Positions 46,201 to 56,800 of a stretch of 64,000 nucleotides of DNA are shown in pieces; the first letter of the stretch is position 1, and every line of letters starts with the position of its first letter. The position numbers and the translations under genes were made by a program. The stretch comes from Gonapodya sp. JEL0774 (lineage: Eukaryota; Monoblepharomycota; Monoblepharidomycetes; Monoblepharidales; Gonapodyaceae), in contig JADIIX010000008.1 in assembly GCA_027604505.1 (NCBI GenBank), positions 223,362 to 287,361 on the forward strand, written 5' to 3'. The notes below the pieces were generated by a model that had not been told where the DNA came from, did not search any database, and saw only the letters and a list, made by a program, of their open reading frames with translations.

Positions 46201-46945
46201 GCGGCGATGGGGCGATTTGGAGCGCGATTTTTCACTGTGAGGTGTCATAATGGAGATAGATCAGTTCAAGTCTCACAACACGCTTCATTCGGTGACAAAA
46301 CTATTCTGATGCGGTTAATTTTTCTCTTCCATGATGCAAAATGTGCTCGTTATTCAGCTCGTGGACTCACATCAGGAACTCTGCGAGTTTCTCCCGGATG
46401 ACCTCCTGTGTGAGAGTGACTGTCCGTTGGGCCGGAAACGGCAAGTGTTCTTTAGATTCCGTGTCGCTTCCTGAGTTCCCTTCATTCTTTTGCTCGCCTT
46501 CTCCCTGAAGGATTTCGTCCCTCGAGTCACTCCCGTCTTTAGGGTCTTGGTCGCCGGCTTCGGCATCACTGCCCGTTCGCCGTCGGGTCTTTCTAATTCT
46601 AGGCAGAGGAGGCGGTCTGACAGTGTACAGGGGGTTTGAGGGGTCTCTGCCAGCCCTCTCTGCACGCGACTGACCAATTAGAGCATCCAGTTCTGCCGCA
46701 GCTCTGGCTGTTGGAGTGAGATGGGGTTCTCGGGTTCGATTTACAGTGATCCTACCCGGTAATTGTTTCTTTTGTTTCTTTCGTGTGTGTTGCGGTGCGG
46801 GAGGGGGTTTGGTGGAATCATTCGGTTTGTCCGGTTGCGTTCCACAATCCCTATCTAAGTCGGCGTCGTTCCCTGCGTCTGCTCTATCCCGCAGCTCATA
46901 TAGCGAAGGCACTGCGCTTCCGCCAATCGCCCCGGTCTGCATCAT
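31288..46945 (-). CDS. Axonemal inner-arm dynein heavy chain (DNAH3/7/12-like)
   Basis: Full-length axonemal dynein motor that drives flagellar bending. The 5' exons (46945 to 43647) code a variable Ser/Pro-rich tail and join in phase at four introns to the stem/linker exon (43515-42259). AAA1 has GPAGTG^KTETTKDL, split by a 72-nt intron (40990-41061), and [14 protein letters not shown]2 has GEPFCGKTS and [23 protein letters not shown]3 has LLVGPT^GTGKSKY, split by a 55-nt intron (38480-38534), and [16 protein letters not shown]4 has [19 protein letters not shown]. The stalk coiled coils and microtubule-binding domain cover about 35650-36560, then AAA5/AAA6 and a C-terminal domain ending [16 protein letters not shown] and a stop at 31288. 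The KTSARRG...STNF tail is typical of single-headed inner-arm types. The start codon and tail are the least certain part. Confidence 0.9.
36192..36225 (+). repeat. 16-bp direct duplication in a dynein intron
   Basis: AAAATAGAGCAAGCAT occurs at 36192-36207 and again at 36210-36225, separated by CG. It lies in the dynein intron following PPEGVK in the stalk region, close to the donor side. Confidence 0.9.
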
Positions 46946-47268
46946 CGTCTCCTCGCCAAAGTGGTCAACGCGACAAGGATACTTATCGAAGAGGACGATA
47001 ACGCAAAGCGCACGGACCACCTTGCTACTGCAACCTTGGAATTCAAATGGACATCAAAATATTCGTGGTAGCTTTCAAATAAATCATCTCTCAATTTGTC
47101 CATGTGTTCTCTGGAATTGCGTGAGTTCTGCCATGTCCCATTTGTATCCGGGGGCAGCAAATTGGGGGCTCACAGCATACTGACAGAGGTGTATTAGCGT
47201 CACCGTGTTCTTTCGTGTCGGGGAGTGAGGGAAAGGCAGAGTTGCTCAAATTTGAAAACGCCGTAATC
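46946..47268. other. Intergenic, dynein to acid phosphatase-like
   Basis: About 320 nt between two minus-strand genes. A minus-strand open frame (about 46942-47160) could be an additional 5' exon of the dynein or a last exon of the phosphatase; neither could be shown. Confidence 0.35.
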
Positions 47269-49165
47269 TTACTGTCCCCTGATTCCCAGTTTACAGTAGT
47301 CGACTTGAATTCTTGCCAGCAATCTCCTTAAATTCTCAATACTCATGTCGTGGTTGGCAACCCAGGTAGCGCCAACGTGCATGGTGAGATTGGTGACAGT
47401 GATGAAGTCATGATATCGCAACAACTGATCCTGGCCGCTGGTTCCTGCGTTTCCTGTTACTGCCTTGCCACACCACGTAACACCGACCATTACCTCAGCA
47501 TATCCATCCTCTCAGATTCAAATTGCATGCTTCCACTGTTGACAGACGATCAAGTAGTTCTAGGAATTGCTCGGCGTCACTTCCGGACTCCAAGTCGCAT
47601 TATTGGGTTGGATGATCTTGATTCTGGCGCAACGGGGATCTATTATATATTCCCCGCACCATCCATGAGGGACCTGTCAGTCCCGCGACCTTCCTCCATA
47701 GTTCCAGTACTACGGCGCTACCATAGCCAGGCCATTCACCACGATGATCCGACCCCAGTGCCGAGAGAAGAGCAGCAACGGTCATGTCTCGTCCGAACAT
47801 CAGGAAAATTTTCGGTGCATTTGGCGGTGTCGCGGAAGTTGAGGGAACAGAGATACTCTCTTGCAGGCTCAATCCACGAACATTGCCCTCCCCGTCATGA
47901 TCTTCTATCTTCCCTCCGATCATCGTCACCAGACCAGCCAGCAACCCACCAATTGACTGTTTGATAACATTAACTCCATGTAAGACCTCTTCCAGCGTCG
48001 GTCAGATCTGCTTCGTCAAGCACTCCCGTTCATGTATCTCTGGTGGTTGCGGCAGGGCAAGGTGTCGATGTGGCACCATTTTACCGTGAGCTCAGTGAAA
48101 AAGGTTTCAGAAGAGAAACCGTGAACGTCTGGGAGTGAGGTTTGGAGGATTCTGGTAAATTTCGACAGTAGACGGTCACAACGATTCAAGTAATCTTGGT
48201 TCTGCGGCTGACTCTGGGCCACGGAGTGTAGGGCGGCCAAATATGAATCGGTAGTGAATGATGGATTTTAGGTGTCCACTTCATGCATTACGTTGAAGAA
48301 ACACGGCATTTCTGTGTTTGTCGCACGCAATTCAACCACCATCCTCGGGTACCACTGATAGCCTCACAGTATCCGTCTTCCCTATAATCACCTTTTCGAG
48401 AAGTCCAATAAGTACTGCATGGGCGCTTTGTTGGGTCCTCCAAAGCTCCGTCGCGCGGACTTCCAAATCATGACGTCCCAAGTGTGACGCCACGAGCCCG
48501 AGATACGGTGCAGTATGCACATCGTCGATAGTGCAATCACGGTGTATGGGCGTGGTACCATAAACCATGTGAAGGTTGCTTCCTAAATCACGAAGGGCAG
48601 CTGCTCCTAAATCAGTCCTGGAAAGTTAATTCAATGTCATTTTGGAGAAACGTCGGCGAAACAAGGAGTAAAAGTAATGCTCCCACATTTGCCCCCTTGC
48701 ACATGATCCAGGCCAAAATCCGGAACCTTTCCCCGACTTCCTCGCACGTTCTGACTCTGACCTTGCGCAGCCCACTCTGATATCCGTGACCATAGACGAA
48801 CGAGGATCCCACAGTGTGCCGTACTCAGGAAACAATGTCGACGAGCATGTGTAGGATTTGGAGGATTTGTTCTCTTCTGCAAAAAACAGTATGTTCGATT
48901 AACCGGATACAGATATGACGTCACCATCTCTCACTGAACACAGTGTGCAGCGTCCGATCGCCGTGTCGGAGGAAAATATGAGCTTGCAGTATTTGATAAC
49001 CCGCGATAGCTTTGTAGTGCTCAGGATCGAGCTGCTTCGAGACACAATAGGTGAGGAAATCCGTGTTAAAATTTTAGATCAATCACAGTGTCCAATGCCA
49101 AATGTCATAAACGGACAACACATCGTGACGGAAAGTAAGATCAAGATCAGAATATTATGCCCCAT
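47269..49165 (-). CDS. Secreted histidine acid phosphatase-like protein, altered active site
   Basis: Histidine phosphatase superfamily, branch 2 (acid/lysophosphatidate phosphatase type); active members hydrolyse phosphomonoesters using a phospho-histidine. ATG at 49165 gives a signal peptide (MGHNILILILLSVTMCCPFM). The next exon has LDPEHYKAIAGYQILQAHIF then LRHGDRTLH, the RHGxRxP motif with Leu for Pro. Then come DLGAAALRDLGSNLHMVYG and RATELWRTQQSAHAVLIGLL (the conserved substrate Arg block), DYLNRCDRLLSKF, and KIFLMFGRDMTVAALLSALG with YGSAVVLELWRKV, matching the 'HDtTxaaLLxaL...YgSxxxfELw' region. In that block the catalytic His of the HD motif is Arg (codon 47789-47791). The last exon ends at 47269. 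Exon 1-2 splicing and the C-terminal exon are uncertain. Confidence 0.68.
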
Positions 49166-49437
49166 TCACGTTCGTTACGGTATGGTCAGCAGATTGGGGA
49201 GGCAATTTTTGGTAACTTTAAAGTTCGAGCACAAGTTTGCCTGACATGCCCATTTTTACTGTCGGCGGGTCACTAGAATAGTTCACGCATCAAAAGATAA
49301 CTAGGTCACTCTATCCTCCAAGTTGCTGTTTGTGTGGAGAGATGCCTTTGTTAGTTCACAGTTTTGGGTTCTAGCCAATAGCTTGACTGTAAATTATTAT
49401 ATTCAACGAACAACGTGAGGCCCACCACCTGTTTCCA

Positions 49438-51150
49438 TCAGAAAGACAAGGTGGTTTCACAATCGATTGCTGGTCCGACGAAGAAGAAGTACAGATTGGT
49501 CCCACCGAACACAAGGCTGATAACGATGAAGAACATTGTGATCCAAACTTTCAGGGAATGAGAAGCTTCACGATCAGCCAATAAAACGGAAGCGCTTCAA
49601 AAAGCGTAAGTTACGCACTGAAAACTGGAAGTCCAATCTTGCTTCCGGTAAATTGCTGCTTGATCAGGTCCGTCGTGCCGAACAGGTCAGAGAGGACGCT
49701 CGCGAGATATCCCAAGGCAGCCGCACATAGCACTATAAATATCACCATCAAAAAACGTGACTGGAAACGGAGCTGGATGCAAGATTGAAACTTAAAATGA
49801 GGGTCTATTACCAACAGAACTGCAAACGTGGGAGGTGGCAACCAACGGCAACGATCCCACACAAAATCGAGACGAGAGAGCCACCAATGCCGAGAGAATC
49901 GTGTAGTCCATGCCAATTGTATCTACAACAGAAGCGTTTTGTAAGCCCTGTCATACAATTGCGCGAGAGGGCGAACATTTCGGGTTCTCACGACCAGCAC
50001 AAAGTATTGAATTGCGAAACCAACGAAGACAAATATGTCCAATTTGAGAAGGAGGAGACAAACGTGATGGACAGTATACCGTCCTGACAACCACATGTTA
50101 AGGAGATCATGAGCATCATCACCAGTAAGACTCGGACTCACGACGCTTTGATAGATCAGCTCCAATTTGTCGAAACATCATCCAAGCCATCTTTCTGTAA
50201 ACTTGACTACCGATTGCCACCCAGAGAATCAAGAATATCTCGTTCGTCACCACGATTGCGTATCCCAAGTTGCGATGGACAATGTACGGTCGTTTTAGCT
50301 CGAAATCCGGGTACGTGCTTTGAATCTGGCTGAACAGAGCAGTCTCCTGAATAATATTGGCGATTGCGTCTGCCAAAGAAGACGTTACTCTCGCGATCGG
50401 AAGAAGGACTAGAAGAGCAAAAGGAAGCTTATCCGCGGTAATGCATCAACGCACAACCAAACGACACAGCGAGAAAGGCAAAAAGCGCTAAAAGCTCCAT
50501 CGTGCTCGAATTGATTATCTGTTGGGTGGTCCCATTGATGATGGCTTTGTTCCGTCCGAAGAAAACCAGGCTCACCGCATCCAAGTAAAGATAGAATTGA
50601 CAAACCTGCGTGACCAGAAACAACCCATGATACACTTTTAGTGCGATTGCATATGACTGCAAACCGATCACTCTCGATTAGCTGAAACAATAAGGAAGAA
50701 CGGGAAGATCAATACATTAAAGTACCTGGACGATCAGCCATCTGTCGCCCCACCAGACTGAATAAGAGTTTTCCTGCCAGTAAGCAGCAATCCAGGCGTC
50801 TTGCTTAGAGTGATACACGAGTATCGCAATTATCAACGACGCTCCAACGAGCACTTGTAGAACTGATAGCATGAATCCAAGGCGTGTGTAACGATCAGAG
50901 GATCCAGGTAGCTTGACGTCACGACAATTGGTTGCTGTGAATCATTTTGATGGAGCTCGGAAGGCTGTTCACAGTGCTCACTGATCCGAGAAGGGAATGA
51001 TGGAGTCGCTGACCGTACAAGAGCCTTCTGAAAGAGGAGCGCGAAGCCACCAGTCCCATTAATGTTTGCATTAATGATGGATTCTTCGCTCGGATTCTCT
51101 TCCACTTCAGAGCTCGAGAGTTCGTTTTTCAGAGTCGCGTTTGCCGCCAT
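49438..51150 (-). CDS. UPF0658 Golgi-type multi-pass membrane protein, copy 1
   Basis: Fungal UPF0658 family, Golgi-located multi-pass proteins of unknown function. ATG at 51150 gives MAANATLKNELSSSEVEENP; a 56-nt intron joins in phase to DVKLPGSSDRYTRLGFMLSV with LQVLVGASLIIAILVYHSKQ. Further exons: KVYHGLFLVTQVCQFYLYLD; a Ser/Thr/Asn-rich loop; TMELLALFAFLAVSFGCALM; AIVVTNEIFLILWVAIGSQV with YRKMAWMMFRQIGADLSKRR, the family's hallmark 'GW.+y++IGADL.+RR'; LLLLKLDIFVFVGFAIQYFV; VIFIVLCAAALGYLASVLSD; and a last exon ending FFFVGPAIDCETTLSF with stop at 49438. Its paralogue is transcribed divergently 443 nt away. Confidence 0.75.
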
Positions 51151-51593
51151 GGTGCTTTTTCACTTGTCTGTAACACCGAGGCTCAGGCTTTGCTGCACAA
51201 ATCCGCTCCTGTTTCGACACCCTCACCGGCCATCACGGAGGCGTTTTGCACCTGACATAGACAAAGGAGACTAATTATTCTAGTACCTAAGCAAACTTTC
51301 TTGTTACAACTTAAATCGTAGTCATTATCATCCATATCTGATATTCGCTCTTGCCACGCCGCCCTGCTGCACTGCCACACTGCTTGGCTTCGGAGTATCA
51401 AAGACAAGAACACACAGCCTTAACAGAGAAGTGTTAGCGCGGGATAGAATCCCATCTGTCCAGTGAGCTATATTTCTGCGACTTTGGCAATTCGTAGGCT
51501 GAGAACATCAGTTCATCGCCACCGAGTCTCAACGTGTTGAACTTGTTCAATCCGCCAGCACAGCCTTGTGGACATTCCCAGGAGCACTGCTTC
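51151..51593. promoter_or_regulatory. Shared divergent promoter region of UPF0658 pair
   Basis: 443 nt between the two start codons of the head-to-head UPF0658 genes. By position it must contain both promoters. No TATA box or repeated operator-like site was obvious by eye. The call rests on gene arrangement only. Confidence 0.4.
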
Positions 51594-53682
51594 ATGGGCA
51601 CGACGGTACCTTTGCTAACAGCGTTCTCAACGGAAGGATCAGAGGGAAAAATGGTACTCTCTGTTGTCGCGCAGATTGCTACCGAGTCCTAGCGCCAATC
51701 TCGCCGATTTCTAGGCTAAACGGGGGGATACTGCGTCAACCAGTCAAATTCTCATTGACAGTAGCGGCGAAACTGCGGATGGAACATCTTTCACTGAACG
51801 GAGTGTCGGTTTTATAAAGAAACTATCTCTCTCCCTATCGGGAAAGGTGAGAGTCACCCGCATCTTTAACGGTGCTCTGAGCCACTCATTTTATATTCCT
51901 TATCCATCATGTTTATACTAGCTACCTGGTTCCTCGGACCGCTACACGAGGATTGGGTTTGTCCTCTCCATAGCCCAAGTCCTTGTCGGTGTCGCAATTA
52001 TCCTGTCCATCCTAGTTTTCCACCTCAAACTAGACACATGGATCTTAGACTATTACAGAGTCTTCCAGTCATCGGGTGACGTGGAGCAGGACGATTTGTA
52101 TGAAGTCCAGGTCAGGGCACGTTGTTAGATCGTTGAAGCTCCCCCATTTGACTCCCCTCTCTTGACTCGCATTCGGCGCATAAGTCCTATGCACTGGCTC
52201 TGAAGGTGGATCGAACTGTGTCCTTTCCTTGCTTTTCCATCTGCCCGCTCACAGTTTCACTCTCCCATTACATCTCGACCTAATGGACTCTCAGGTGTAT
52301 CACGTTTTGTTTCTCGGAACCCAGTGCTTTCAGTTTTATCTCTATATCGACTCGGTGAGTAAGCTACTCGTTTTCTCTCCGATGGCTTGGGTAGCATTTT
52401 GAAGTACAGTACTAAAATGACTGATTCCCAGATAGTTTTCTCGAATACGATGGAGCTTCTCACTCTGTTTGTGTTCCTCGCTATATCGTTCGGCTACGCT
52501 TGCGTGAACGTTGTTCAGGAAAAGAGCCTTGTTGCCGAAATAGCGGGGACGTTCGAAAACTTCGAATTTGGAGACAGATACACCACACACCACAATCTTG
52601 GGTTCGGTATTTTGGCAACGAACGGGCTCTTCCTGCTTCTTTGGATATTCATTGGAAGTCAAGTTTACTTGAAGATGGGTTGGTTGATGTTCAGACAGAC
52701 AGGAGCGGATCTCCAAAAGCGCCGTACGTTGTTGAACCCGTTGTCGCAAGGGTGCACATACCTTACGCTCTCGTCTTCGCCTCTTCTCGATAACATGTAG
52801 GACGGTATATATACCATCATCTTCTCCAATTGCTTTTGAAGTTGGATGTGTTCTTCTTCATTGGTTTCGCGATTCAGGTAAGGAATAGCTTTCGCTTTCC
52901 AACATCGGCGGTGGCTAACACTAGTCCCACCAAAAGTATTTTGTCCTTGTAGTTCTGAACCCAAAGTACAGTTACCCTGTCGGAACAACAGTGGGCTTTG
53001 GAGTGGTTGCCATAGGTGGAGCGTTCTTTATTGTTTCCTTGGGACTCATTTCGGTGCGCACGGTCTCGCAAGAAATGATTTTGTTGTTACTCGAACATCT
53101 GTCGTTTCCAACCTTAGGTACGAAGCCAATCTGCAGTGCAGTTATCCGTGTTTGTTGTGCTTTGTGTTGCAGCTTTCGGTTATCTGGGTAGTGTCTTGTT
53201 TGACTTGTTTGGACGAAACGACAGCGTGAAGCAGAGGGTGAGTGGAGGATCACCAACTGTGTGTGCCCAAACCTGGGATGGTTTCAAAACATATGTTCGT
53301 CATAGTTCACAGGAAGCAGAGAAGGGCTAGCGGTGTTCGGTGAGTGGGAGCTTGCTGATATTCATTAGTGGCCATTGTTTACGTTACGGCGCCATTTGCA
53401 GTGTGTGGGACCATGTTCATGATTCTATTCACTGTGGTTTTGGCGGTGGTCAATGGCTACTACTATGTTGTTGGACCAGTTATCAACTGTGAGATACCTT
53501 GCCTGATTCAGTCTCGTTGGGTGTTTTCTCTTACGGTGCTCGTGGTCTCGTTGTATCTGTTTTTTCACCGTTCGCATAATCAGTCAAGGAGCTCAGTCGA
53601 ACTCAAAACGAGAAAGAGATCAAGAAAATTGCGAAAGAAGAGGGCCAGTGGGACATCGATTAATCACTTGTTGGTCTACTAG
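51594..53682 (+). CDS. UPF0658 Golgi-type multi-pass membrane protein, copy 2
   Basis: Paralogue of the 49438-51150 gene. The proposed start at 51594 (MGTTVPLLTAFSTEGSEGKM) leads through two phase-0 introns to GTSFTERSVGFIKKL and LPGSSDRYTRIGFVLSIAQV, which is nearly identical in copy 1. Later exons: QVYHVLFLGTQCFQFYLYID; TMELLTLFVFLAISFGYACV; NLGFGILATNGLFLLLWIFI with GSQVYLKMGWLMFRQTGADL then QKRR; LDVFFFIGFAIQYFVLVVLN; FVVLCVAAFGYLGSVLFDLF; and VNGYYYVVGPVINCEIPCLI. Unlike copy 1, the protein runs on for about 55 residues past the shared end, with a hydrophobic segment and a strongly basic tail (RSHNQSRSSVELKTRKRSRK). The first exon is the weakest part of the model, and one donor is GTACTC. 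Confidence 0.72.
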
Positions 53683-53844
53683 TGGATGTAAAGGACTGTT
53701 TGCCACCATCATATATAGCTTCCGTATTGGTACCCACTTATTTTCCGCTTGTATGAAGAGCCCACGAAGCCAATTCATCATCTCGTCAAAGAACGGTTAA
53801 ATCTTATAATCAGATATCTACAAGGTGGGGTTTATTGTTCTAGG

Positions 53845-56800
53845 TCATGCTGTCATTCGCGCTTTCCACCAGTCGTTCATCCGGTCTGCTTCTTTCCGTC
53901 GATTTGCATTCTCGAGAATTTGCGTGGCCTCTCTGAGAATTGTCAAAAGCTCCTCTTTGCTAATAAATGTGGACATGACTGGGACCATTTCAATTTGACC
54001 CCGACCGACGATGTCTGAGAGCCAATACGTTGCGGCGTTCACGACATCGCCCCACATTTGGTGCTTGGCCAGGATTTTCATAAAGAATGTGTACGTGATC
54101 GGCGAAAGGAGATACCGGTGAGGGGTTTGCATGCAGGATCGGACGAGCCATTGCAGATGCCCAACCGCGGACTCCTCCCTGCCCATTAAGGTAAAAAGTG
54201 GCAAAAAGAAGTTGGCATGCGCTTGATCCGGGTCCCCAAGAATATAATAGAGCATTGGGTAACGTGAGTCTTTGAGGTGCGGTTCCTCTGTTACGGTTCC
54301 TGTCGTTGTAATTTGCACCCGACATTGGCTGACCAGATACCATAATTTGAGCGTGGCAGTCCACCTTTTCTGCTCTGCGAGCTCCAAGATTGTTCCTTTT
54401 ATTACATCCGCCGCAAAACTTGATCTCTCATCACGTTTCCACAATCCTTCTTCAGCTCTCTGAGCCCATTTCTTGTCTAGTCGAAATTCCCGGCTCACCA
54501 GATACTGCAGCACGTCTTGCCACGCATCAGGGTCATTTGACCCGACAGCAATAGCGTGGAGGAAAAGGCGAACTGCCGAATAACTCAACTTTTGGTTGCG
54601 TTCAATTGCATCGGAGGTCACCTCGCGAATGCGATGAAACTGGTTCGCAACCAAGTCGTAATCAAAGTCCAGATGATCCTCGTCAGCGTTGTCATGCAGA
54701 TCGAAAGTTCCGTCCATATCATCGAACGGTTCTCCTTCGCCTTCATACAGAGTGTCGCCAGTTGTGGGAGTTCGCAAAGTCAATCCGGCTCCTCCCTCCT
54801 CTGACGTACCCTCGTAGATCACACCATCTTCTGATTCATCGTCATCCGTCATCGCCGTTCTCGCTCCAGCAACCTTGTTTCCGAACCTCGTGGCCTCACC
54901 TAGCCTAGCCCTTTCAATAATTTCCAAGACAGTCCTTGCTGACATTCGCACAACAATATTGGAGTCTCGAGGCTTCAACGAAGTTACTTCACGAATCATG
55001 CGGAGCACCTCTTCTAGACGCTGGACGGCCTCTTCCACACGAACGATCACTGTACCATCCGGTTCAACACGAGGGGACTGGGGAAACTCCCGAAATTTGG
55101 CCACATGACCACCACCAATCACTAAAGGGATGTATGGCGCTGACTGAACGCCCACTCTACCGTAATCTTCTCCTCCAGTTGCACCACGTCGGGACGGCGA
55201 TGCCGTAGTCCTCCAATTTTCGCTCCCGTTACCCCTCCCGTCTACCCCACCCACCAGTACTCCCCCACTCACAGTCCACAGTACGTCAGAGATCAAACGG
55301 CCCAATCCAACCCCGCCCGCTTTGCTCAACTCCCTCATTGCCTCCTTCAAAAGCTCTATCGCATCTTCCCATCGACCCCGGCTCACCAAGACGGCCACCA
55401 AGGCATGGTACCCTTTGTCTCCAATTCCTCCCTTCCAACCACGGATTGCTTCGAATCCAGCTGCGAAATCTCCGGCGCCAAAGCACAACCGCGCGAAAGT
55501 CGTCCGAATTACTGCGTTTGCCTTGCCTTTCGCAACCGCATCCGAAAAAATCCTGGCTGCCTCATTCGGCTCACCCGCACGGAAATATGCTTTGATCAAG
55601 CAATGTATTGCCCAGAGCTCGAGCTCCCGTCCGGATTCAGCGGCTTTATCAACCCACTCACGAACCTGCGGCCAATTGCGAACCTTGACGTGCACTTCCA
55701 GAATTGCATGATCCAATTCGTCCGGCACGGAGGTCCCTCGTTCCTGATGCAAAGACACGCAACGCTTATAGTGCTGCTCCGCCAATGACGCGTCCCCCAT
55801 TCGCACGTACGCCCCAACCAGGACTGCCTCAATCTCAGGTGATGAACCGAGTTCGAGACCATGCATCGTACGAAGATGGTCCAATGCAAAGAGGAGGTTG
55901 CGGCGGTCTCGTGCGCGCACAAAAAAGTACACCAGACGAAGTGCCTGTTCTGCGGTAGTGGGGACCTTCTCGTGGTGCACAGTCATTGTTTCCATTGCAG
56001 AACGCCAGACAGCCAATAGCATCGTAGTAGTTGTCGGTGTAGGACTTGCTTTCGAGAGTGCCGTCATCACAGCATGGTGCAGATGAGAAACCTGGGAAGG
56101 AGTAACCTTGACACCGCGGTGAAGCCACGTCCGCGCCGTCATCAAATGAATAGACCCGCAGAAAAATCTTGGCTCCCACGCGTCAGGATCGTCAAAGGGT
56201 TTTGTAGTGACTCCTTTCACGAGTTTCTTCGCTTCACTCCATACTGCTTTCCAAACCCTGTACGCTGCCAGTGCTCTCGGTCTACCTCCAAACGCCCTAC
56301 AAACGATGATGGCAGTACGAACGGCGGGCCAAACGCCCGCCCGAAGCATATCAATGTATGTGGCCGCAACCGCAACATCGTCCCGCTGGTTGGCATGGTA
56401 ACTGAGGTGATACTCGAAAGATTTTCGAACTCGACGAAGAAGTAATGGGAGTGGGAGAGAGTTTAGACAAGGGATGCGGGGATGGGCGAATACCGACGTC
56501 GAGTCGCCGAAACCGATGGTTCGGTCCGTGCATTTCCAGTCAAAAGGTTTAAAGTAACGGAGTCTATGAGTCGCTTCCGACGGTGTGATAGGCTTCAGTT
56601 CAACTACGGACAACCAACGGGTAGTTGACAGATCCACCAGGTCCTGTGTGCGTGAGTGCTGAAAACACAGTTCCTCTAGTAATACCCACGTAGCTTCAGA
56701 TGGATCTGTGCGAAGAGTGAGTACAGATTTACGGACCCACTCGAGGACATCCGTGAGAGTATGAGGCACTGTGCGAGAGGGGGTAGTTTTGGTCGGAAGC

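Noticed and set aside
43902-46248. Two separate minus-strand genes upstream of the dynein
   Set aside because: All four junctions (46.37/46.21, 45.08/45.00, 43.91/43.84 and 43.66/43.5 kb) have GT-AG borders and matching phases leading into the dynein linker exon.
48915-49244. Plus-strand 109-codon frame
   Set aside because: Antisense of the phosphatase exons carrying the signal peptide and RHGDRT motif.
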